A stretch of DNA of 64,000 nucleotides, taken from positions 1 to 64,000 of the forward strand of contig DAXG01000042.1 in the NCBI GenBank assembly GCA_002506275.1, read 5' to 3'. The position numbers were made by a program, and so were the translations under genes. Of this stretch, positions 58,308 to 64,000 are shown piece after piece. Numbering within the stretch: the first letter of the stretch is position 1; each line of letters begins with the position of its first letter. Under the pieces are notes generated by a model. That model did not search any database, was not told the origin of the DNA, and saw only the letters and a program-made list of their open reading frames with translations. The DNA is from Euryarchaeota archaeon UBA259 (GTDB taxonomy: Archaea > Thermoplasmatota > Poseidoniia > Poseidoniales > Poseidoniaceae).

Positions 58308-59711
58308 ATGCTTCCAGATGACGCGGTCGATCGAATTGCTGAAGGATGCCGTCAAATCGGTGCTCTTTGTAAGTCTCAAGGAATTGAACAATGGGAAGTC
58401 GTTGCAACGCAGTCCTACGGGCACAGCATCGATATCGAAGCGGGTAAAATTTCTCTTGCCGCAGGCGGTGGTGAAGGTGGATACGGTGTTCGAGTGGTCG
58501 AAGATGGAAGATTTGGATATGCCTACCTTGTCGACCTTTCTTCCGCAGAATATGCTCTCAAACAGGCGAGAGATATAGCCAAAGCCTCTCCATCCGTGGC
58601 CGGTTTTGTTCTTCCAAGCGAGCAACCAGCAGAGAAAGTTGGAGGACTCTTTGACACCAATATTCTCAACATCGGGCCCGAAGATTTACTTGAACAAGCA
58701 GATGCAGTTCTCAGCGAAGTTGCTTCTTTGGACCAACGAGCAGTCGTGACCGGTGGTGGCCTAGGCGTTGGTGCAAGTGCTGGCGCAATCTACACCAGTG
58801 AAGGCATCGAATCCAGTGGCGTAACCACATCTCATGGAATCGGCGTTCAAGTTTCCATTGATGCCAACGACGAACTTACCAGTTCCTACGAGGGTGATTC
58901 AAGTCGCAAGCGACTCGAGCAGGTCCCGGATTGCGTCGCAGTCGCAGTGGACTGGGCTCAGAAAACCCGCGGTCCAATTGAAGTCAACACCGAGGCTCAT
59001 GACACTCCAGTTTTGATGACCAGTGAAGGTTTCTCTCCTTTATTCTCAATGGTTGTACCTTCAGCAGTACGTGGAGATCGTTTGGTTCGTAGTGAATCGT
59101 TTTGGTCAGGAAAACAAGGAGAAATGGTTCTTGCGAACGACCTTTCTCTCATCGATGATGGGCGTATGGAAGGTGGTAAATCGGCCTCAGCACGTGATGG
59201 AGAAGGCGTCCCCACTCGACGGCAAACTCTGGTTGAGAACGGTCGGCTGATTGGCTCTCTGTGGTCGACTCGCGATGCCGCACAACAAGTCGCAGAGGGT
59301 CGTATCGAACACGCTCAAACCAACGGCTGTGCCGTCCGTGGCGGCCACCAAAGTCCACCTTACACCGGATGTTCCGACTTGCACATGACTTCAACCCGCA
59401 CGGGTTCTTCTCAAGATGCCCTTTTGGAACGAATGGAAGACGGATATATCGTTCACAGCGTAATGGGTGCGCATACTGCCAACCCAACAAGCGGTGATTT
59501 TTCTGTCACTTCAAGCACTTTGCTGCGAGTCGAAGGCGGAGAAATACTTGGCCCTGTGAAGCAAGCAGGATTGTCGGGTAATTTAGCAAAGGCGCTTTCT
59601 GAAGAGGTCTATCTCGGTGACGACGTTCGCGTGCAAGGGTCCTATTCTTCCGGCGCCATGCATCTTCCGGATGTGTTGTTGATGCAAGGTTTGCGAATTA
59701 ACCCCGCCTAA
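58308..59711 (+). CDS. tldE: TldE/PmbA family protein
   Basis: Partner of TldD without its own zinc motif. The first 90 residues (IEQWEVVATQSYGHSIDIEAGKISLAAGGGEGGYGVRVV) and the C-terminal half (FSPLFSMVVPSAVRGDRLVRSESFWSGKQGE, and SDLHMTSTRTGSS) are the conserved PmbA/TldE regions. Internal RRQTLVENGRLIGSLWSTRDA is also typical. The length of 467 residues is normal. Together with TldD it forms the heterodimeric protease. Confidence 0.92.
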   Translation: MLPDDAVDRIAEGCRQIGALCKSQGIEQWEVVATQSYGHSIDIEAGKISLAAGGGEGGYGVRVVEDGRFGYAYLVDLSSAEYALKQARDIAKASPSVAGFVLPSEQPAEKVGGLFDTNILNIGPEDLLEQADAVLSEVASLDQRAVVTGGGLGVGASAGAIYTSEGIESSGVTTSHGIGVQVSIDANDELTSSYEGDSSRKRLEQVPDCVAVAVDWAQKTRGPIEVNTEAHDTPVLMTSEGFSPLFSMVVPSAVRGDRLVRSESFWSGKQGEMVLANDLSLIDDGRMEGGKSASARDGEGVPTRRQTLVENGRLIGSLWSTRDAAQQVAEGRIEHAQTNGCAVRGGHQSPPYTGCSDLHMTSTRTGSSQDALLERMEDGYIVHSVMGAHTANPTSGDFSVTSSTLLRVEGGEILGPVKQAGLSGNLAKALSEEVYLGDDVRVQGSYSSGAMHLPDVLLMQGLRINPA

Positions 59712-59719
59712 GTTGTTCA

Positions 59720-59760
59720 GTGACTTGATTCGATGTTCGTCCAAAAGGACAAATCGTCAC
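59720..59760 (+). other. Trailer hairpin after tldE
   Basis: GTGA (59720-59723) with TCAC (59757-59760), CGAT (59731-59734) with ATCG (59753-59756), and GTCC (59739-59742) with GGAC (59747-59750) around an AAAA loop form a nested stem nine bases after the tldE stop. It may act as a terminator or RNA end. A second hairpin, GCCTGT (59851-59856) with ACAGGC (59864-59869), lies 33 bases before the RPA start. Confidence 0.35.
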
Positions 59761-59902
59761 GGCATTCTTTATGGTCTGTCGTCGTTCCTTGAGTTCTCCA
59801 TGGAGGTCAAGGGAGTGTACAGTCTCAACCAAAACGCACGAAAGCCCGCAGCCTGTTCTCCGTACAGGCATCGAACGAACACATCAGGCAGAGGTCTTGA
59901 CG

Positions 59903-61594
59903 ATGTCTGAGAAATACGAAACTCATGTGAAGTCGATTCTTTCTGAGTGCCCCGATGCAGACCCTGAAGAAGTCGCTGCAGCATTCGAAAAGTACGAGAC
60001 GGAATTCTTCATTCCCCCTCAAGACGCTATGCGGTCGATTCTACGGCGGTTCAAGGGTGACAAAACCCCTGCACCCTCTGGCTCTTCCGGCGGTTCATCC
60101 TCTGCTCCAAGGACCACTCGTAAAGTGAGCAGTCTCAGCGAGCTCAAAGGTGATGACAAGGACATCGAAATTGAAGTCGAAATCATATCTCACAACATTC
60201 GTGATCAGACCATTCGTGGAGAACAAAAACAGATTGCTTTTGGTTTGCTCGAAGATAATCCGTGGGAAGAGAACGGACAAAAAAACCGTTGGGAGTACAA
60301 AGACTGGGGACCCAATTCAAACATAACCCCCGGTTCTGTCGTTCGAATCGAAGGCGCTTCGGTCAACGAATACCAAGGAAAAATGTCGCTAAACATCAAC
60401 CAATCGACACGTATTGCGGTTGTCCGGGAAGGAACCCGTCCAATTACAGCCCCCGGTGAACCTCAAGATATTGGGTCTCTACCTTCAGACGGCTATGTTT
60501 GTGTTGTCGGACGAATTCTTGCATCACGACCAGACCAAATCCATCGAAAGGATGGCTCAGGTTCGATTGATATCGTGCGAGGAAGGCTTGCAGATGAATC
60601 AGGAACCATTGGTTTCCTTTCATGGGAGCCGCTTGAACACGAAGTAGGAACGCTTCTAAAAATTGAAGGCGCTCAAGTCCGGACTTTCAGGGATACGCCT
60701 GAACTCAACTTTGGACGTACGACCAAAATCGAGATTTATCACGACAAGAACTTCTCGGATGCAGACACCTTGTCTCAACAAACTGTGCTAACGCTTTCAG
60801 AACTTCGTGACGGTGCTCGTGATGTTGATGCAGTCGTCCAAATTACGGAATGGACCAAGCGTTCATTCACTCGTGATGGCGAAGAACGGTTCCTTTGGTC
60901 TGGCCAAATTGCCGACCCGACCGGTCGCTGCAGAATGAGTGCTTGGAGCGAATTACCAATCACGGAAGACAAACTTCCCCTCACCGTTCGCCTCAAAGGC
61001 GTTCGAGTCCGTGCTTGGCAAGGAATCCCAGATATTACTGTCGACAATGCAGACCAGGTCGAATTCCTCGATGCCCCCCCGTGGGACAGTGAATTGGATT
61101 TGACAAACCACACGGCAGAGGTAGAATTGTTTGAACTTTCAACTGGAGCCAGTAGAGTTGGTGTTTCCACCACAGCTACGGTCGTCAGTGTTCGAGAAGA
61201 TTCGGGTTTCATCCAAAGATGCACTGAATGCCGAAGAGTGCTTCGAGATGGTGCTTGTGCGGAGCATGGCCCGAACGATGGAAATACCGATATCCGACTA
61301 CGGTTAGCGATTGACGATGGACGTTCCAGTGTTTCTCTTTTGACAAATAAAGATGCGACGCTTAGCCTTCTCGGGATGACTGAAACCGAACTTCAAGACA
61401 CCGTGAACGATTTGGGACAAGTCGCATTCGTTCAATCGTTGCGGGGCAAAATGCTTGGCAAAACAATCAATGCCTCCGGACGAACAATCGTCGATGAACA
61501 AGGTGCAATGATGTTGGCTGACCATGCTGCAATGGTCGAAGAAGATGCGGGATTGAGGGCGACTGAAATCCGTGCTCAATGGAAGGTGGTATGA
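59903..61594 (+). CDS. rpa: Replication protein A-like single-stranded DNA-binding protein
   Basis: Multi-OB-fold ssDNA-binding protein of archaeal replication and repair. An N-terminal helical segment and a Ser/Gly-rich linker (about 50-70) precede OB folds: one around 75-175 (VSSLSELKGDDKDIEIEVEIIS), a second around 190-280, and a third around 290-385 (QTVLTLSELRDGARDVDAVVQI). A zinc finger C-x2-C-x8-C-x2-H is at 440-455. ATG 59903 gives 563 residues; a longer frame from 59771 passes through non-coding sequence with hairpins. It overlaps the COG3390 gene by four bases. Confidence 0.92.
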   Translation: MSEKYETHVKSILSECPDADPEEVAAAFEKYETEFFIPPQDAMRSILRRFKGDKTPAPSGSSGGSSSAPRTTRKVSSLSELKGDDKDIEIEVEIISHNIRDQTIRGEQKQIAFGLLEDNPWEENGQKNRWEYKDWGPNSNITPGSVVRIEGASVNEYQGKMSLNINQSTRIAVVREGTRPITAPGEPQDIGSLPSDGYVCVVGRILASRPDQIHRKDGSGSIDIVRGRLADESGTIGFLSWEPLEHEVGTLLKIEGAQVRTFRDTPELNFGRTTKIEIYHDKNFSDADTLSQQTVLTLSELRDGARDVDAVVQITEWTKRSFTRDGEERFLWSGQIADPTGRCRMSAWSELPITEDKLPLTVRLKGVRVRAWQGIPDITVDNADQVEFLDAPPWDSELDLTNHTAEVELFELSTGASRVGVSTTATVVSVREDSGFIQRCTECRRVLRDGACAEHGPNDGNTDIRLRLAIDDGRSSVSLLTNKDATLSLLGMTETELQDTVNDLGQVAFVQSLRGKMLGKTINASGRTIVDEQGAMMLADHAAMVEEDAGLRATEIRAQWKVV

Positions 61595-62526
61595 TGCAAT
61601 CAGGAACACGTGCAAAACGACAATCAGCATGGCACATGCTTGCATCAGAATTCAGTGAAGCAACGCTCAATGAGAAAGGCTCTGGAGAATACGACCCATC
61701 ATTTGTTATTACCAAACTTGGAGCCAAAGTCAACCGAGTCGTCGTGGCAGGCCTACTGGAACGTCTTGAAGTTCGCGAAACATCGAACGGTTCTACCCTT
61801 TACCAAGGGCAAATGAGAGACCCTTCAGGTGTCCACTATTTCTCAGTTGGAGATTATGCTAGCGAATCAATGAGGGAACTTACGCTGAGTCTGGTTGAGA
61901 AAACCGAAGTTGGTGAACCCGTTCTTCTTCTCATGGTTGCCAAATCACGTTGGTACCAAACCGATGAAGGCGCTGTTTACACGTCTTTGCGACCCGAAGA
62001 GGCTTGTGAAATTGACGCTCAACGCTATGCATTGTGGCTTACTCGGGCATCTGAAGACACACTGCAACGAATGAAGCATTACTCCGATTCTCTGGCTGCT
62101 GAACCGACACGAGAGGGTTTGGTTGCTGCCGGAATTCCAGAACACATGATCGACGGCCTTCTGGTTTCACGAAATCATTACGGTGATATCGATGTCGAAA
62201 CCTACACGCTCAATGTCATGCAAGCATTGGATATCGCAGAAGGTCGGATGGATGCGGCAAGCCAACCGGTCGCAGCCCCGACACCAACTGAATCTGATGA
62301 TGCCGAATCAACCGGTACAGATTCAGGTGAGAGTGAAGTCAAAGATACACTGGTATCCATTATTGAACAACTGGACCAAGGCGATGGTGTCGACTTTGAG
62401 ACGGTCCTTACCAATGCAGTTGCACGAGGTTTTGATCGTGGACTTGCTGAGGAAAAGCTGGATGAACTCTCCAATGAAGGGACATTACATGAACCCAGGT
62501 TTGGTTGGTTTAGAATTGTAGGCTAA
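61591..62526 (+). CDS. RPA-associated protein (COG3390)
   Basis: In haloarchaea, COG3390 proteins are encoded next to RPA and act with it in DNA repair. This 311-residue protein begins with SAWHMLASEFSEATLNEKGSGEYDPSFVITKLGAKVNRVVVAGLLERLE and an OB-like barrel (SSGVHYFSVGDYASESM). A second, acidic helical half contains SIIEQLDQGDGVDFETVLTNAVARGF with a winged-helix-like end. It starts on the RPA stop as ATGA; a second ATG three bases on is the alternative. Confidence 0.85.
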   Translation: MMQSGTRAKRQSAWHMLASEFSEATLNEKGSGEYDPSFVITKLGAKVNRVVVAGLLERLEVRETSNGSTLYQGQMRDPSGVHYFSVGDYASESMRELTLSLVEKTEVGEPVLLLMVAKSRWYQTDEGAVYTSLRPEEACEIDAQRYALWLTRASEDTLQRMKHYSDSLAAEPTREGLVAAGIPEHMIDGLLVSRNHYGDIDVETYTLNVMQALDIAEGRMDAASQPVAAPTPTESDDAESTGTDSGESEVKDTLVSIIEQLDQGDGVDFETVLTNAVARGFDRGLAEEKLDELSNEGTLHEPRFGWFRIVG

Positions 62527-62586
62527 CCTTCATTCCCCCCAACATTCAATACCTTGCGATGGTGTGGGTTGTTTAGAGGTCAGCGT

Positions 62587-62940
62587 ATGGCAGGTATGGA
62601 TTTCTTTATTCGCCCAGCATCAGGAACAACAAGTGCAGATTGGGTAAGAATTCCCAATTGTGATATGAAAGTCCGTCTCACGCGACGCTTGACACGAACC
62701 ATCATCCGAGGAGAAGAAGGGGACGACCTTCATGATGAAGGTTCTGAATCAACTGCATATACGGTTACTGGAGAACTTTCTATCGACGACTACAAGAGAA
62801 TTCTTGGCATGTTCCGATCCGGGCAACCGTTCATTCACGACCCTTTTGAAGAACGTGACGTGAAAGTGATTTTCGCTTCGATGGAATATGAAAGTTCGAA
62901 CAAGATGTTCACGTTTGAATTACTCGAAGACATTGTTTGA
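62587..62940 (+). CDS. Hypothetical protein preceding the pilus genes
   Basis: A 117-residue protein that I do not recognise. It has a beta-rich pattern: DFFIRPASGTTSADWVRIPNCDMKVRLTRRLTRTIIRGEEG, then TGELSIDDYKRILGMFRSGQPFIHDPFEERDVKVIFASMEYE. The last part resembles baseplate/tail-type beta domains only in general pattern. It lies nine bases before the first T2SF gene, so it is probably part of the same operon. Alternatives include a phage-tail-like fold or a pilus-associated component. Confidence 0.55.
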   Translation: MAGMDFFIRPASGTTSADWVRIPNCDMKVRLTRRLTRTIIRGEEGDDLHDEGSESTAYTVTGELSIDDYKRILGMFRSGQPFIHDPFEERDVKVIFASMEYESSNKMFTFELLEDIV

Positions 62941-62949
62941 GGTGAATAC

Positions 62950-63531
62950 ATGCGTAAACTGGATGAGCAAAGAGAGGTACTCTATGTCATCCGTACACTC
63001 GATGTGTTGATGTCCTCCGGTGTTGGTCTTGAAGCAGCGATCCACACCATTGGTAGTGGAGGCTATGGCATCATTTCGGAAGACTTCTCATCGATGATGG
63101 CACGCCTTCGCAAAGGAAACAGTCGCGGTCTTGGCCCTGAACTCAAATCCCTGATGAATAAAGCCGATTCCGATGGTTACACACGACTTCTCAATACCAT
63201 GTACACGAACGTCACACAGAACACCGACATCATTGAAACTCTACGCAAACAAGGGTCTCGAATGGAGAATGAACGAACCGAATCAGTCAAAAAGTACATT
63301 GAGGAACTTGGTGCAGTTCCGGAAACACTCCTCTCAATTGCTATGATTGGTCCAATTATTCTTGCGATTGCGGGTCTTATCCCTCAATTAATGTCAGGTG
63401 ATCTTGGAGCATTCATGCAACTTCCACCAACTTCGACCATCAATACGGTAGTCAATGTAGGGCTGATTTTGACTCTTGTTGGCATGTTTATGATTGGGTT
63501 AAAGGCTCATACTAAGGATCCTGGGTTGTGA
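62950..63531 (+). CDS. T2SF-domain membrane protein (first of two)
   Basis: Pilus or secretion platform protein of the GspF/TadB-C/FlaJ type. LYVIRTLDVLMSSGVGLEAAIHTIG opens the T2SF domain, SVKKYIEELGAVPETLLSIAMIGPIILAIAGLIPQLM carries the first membrane hairpin, and a further helix near 160-180 (VNVGLILTLVGMFMIGLKAH) ends it. At 193 residues it is about half of a complete FlaJ-like protein, as in TadB/TadC pairs. RBS GAGGTGAA precedes the ATG. It is followed after four bases by a second T2SF gene. Confidence 0.8.
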   Translation: MRKLDEQREVLYVIRTLDVLMSSGVGLEAAIHTIGSGGYGIISEDFSSMMARLRKGNSRGLGPELKSLMNKADSDGYTRLLNTMYTNVTQNTDIIETLRKQGSRMENERTESVKKYIEELGAVPETLLSIAMIGPIILAIAGLIPQLMSGDLGAFMQLPPTSTINTVVNVGLILTLVGMFMIGLKAHTKDPGL

Positions 63532-63535
63532 TTTG

Positions 63536-64000
63536 ATGCTCTTCGGTCTTCTTGAAACATTTAACGATAATTTGTTGTTACTCGTTTTGATTGTGATTGG
63601 AGTGGCCAGTGCTGCAGGCGGCTTACCGCCAATGATAGAAAGGCGCCGCCGCCGTTCTATAGAGAATGCCTTGCCTGCTCTCTTGGAATCACTTTCTGAT
63701 TCAGTCGGTGCTGGGCGAGGCATTCAAGAGGCGATGATGGAACAATCAAAAAATCTGCCAGGCGTCTTAGGAAAACTCCTCAAAGAGACACTGGAAGAAA
63801 GCCACTCTTCCTCTTTTGATGCCGCTCTTGCCGCTTTTTCGGCGAAGACTCGCTCTTCACAAGTTCAGCGAGTCATGGTGCTCATCGAAACTGCAATCGA
63901 ACAAGATTCACCCCTCCAAGGAATCCTTTCCGACCTTGCGATGGACTATGAACGACTGAACGATTTGATGAATACACGAGAACAGGAACTTTCAGGTCGA
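63536..64000 (+). CDS. Second T2SF-domain membrane protein (3' truncated by window end)
   Basis: Starting at ATG 63536, the frame is open to base 64000 (155 codons), so the gene continues outside. LLLVLIVIGVASAAGG is a first membrane helix, and NALPALLESLSDSVGAGRGIQEAMMEQSKNLPG is the T2SF entry region, followed by the helical domain ALAAFSAKTRSSQVQRVMVLIETAIEQDSPLQG. Together with the first gene it makes a tandem T2SF pair, typical of Tad-type or archaellum-like type IV pili. The ATPase gene is not in the window. Confidence 0.75.
   Translation, partial: MLFGLLETFNDNLLLLVLIVIGVASAAGGLPPMIERRRRRSIENALPALLESLSDSVGAGRGIQEAMMEQSKNLPGVLGKLLKETLEESHSSSFDAALAAFSAKTRSSQVQRVMVLIETAIEQDSPLQGILSDLAMDYERLNDLMNTREQELSGR

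Overview
The window looks like a chromosomal segment of a planktonic marine archaeon of the Marine Group II type (Candidatus Poseidoniales, Thermoplasmatota). This is an inference from gene content. Archaeal information genes (aIF2 gamma, S6e, Orc1/Cdc6, Dph2, RPA with its COG3390 partner, Hel308, Cgi121) sit beside bacterial-type genes (gyrase B/A, SMC-ScpA-ScpB, NadB, a class II CCA-type nucleotidyltransferase). There are also long secreted or membrane-anchored proteins rich in N-glycosylation sequons and peptidases, as expected for a protein-degrading heterotroph. Genes are tightly packed on both strands with many ATGA or TGATG overlaps. I see no rRNA, tRNA, CRISPR array, insertion sequence or prophage, and no gene-free stretch longer than 300 bases.

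Layout. 0-5 kb: end of a secreted protein, a ketopantoate reductase, L-aspartate oxidase, a membrane protein. 5-10.7 kb: the smc-scpA-scpB condensin operon. 10.7-15.4 kb: class II HMG-CoA reductase, divergent from an operon of a degenerate AAA protein with a winged helix, a beta-propeller protein and a DUF357 protein; a symmetric array of six TAACG half-sites lies between them. 15.5-21.2 kb: a leftward block with a PIN protein, aIF2 gamma, S6e, Orc1/Cdc6, Dph2, a phosphoribosyltransferase and a GcvH-like protein. 21.3-32 kb: acyl-CoA dehydrogenase, an EF-hand protein, a CCA-type enzyme, a ParB/SerK-like protein, an M61 peptidase, a HEAT-repeat protein, an isoaspartyl methyltransferase-like protein, a Bat-type regulator, an Smr-like protein and a DUF2085 protein. 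32-41 kb: a fused thymidylate kinase, then envelope and secreted proteins including an M28 peptidase and a 1400-residue PKD metallopeptidase. 41-48.4 kb: type I dehydroquinase, gyrB-gyrA with a structured leader, and a DRE-TIM acyltransferase. 48.4-64 kb: AstE/AspA-like hydrolase, thioesterase, SprT-like protein, membrane proteins, Hel308-Cgi121, TldD-TldE, RPA-COG3390, and the start of a type IV pilus-like cluster with two T2SF proteins.

How the genes fit together. Chromosome maintenance is over-represented: condensin, origin recognition, gyrase, RPA and a repair helicase. Translation and tRNA/EF2 modification form a second theme, and extracellular protein breakdown a third. The strongest unexpected observations are a canonical EF-hand loop at the GyrA C-terminus, a multi-part hairpin between the gyrB TATA box and its start codon, the six-half-site TAACG array in front of an AAA-like protein whose Walker motifs are altered, and a GcvH-like protein with glutamate where the lipoyl lysine should be.
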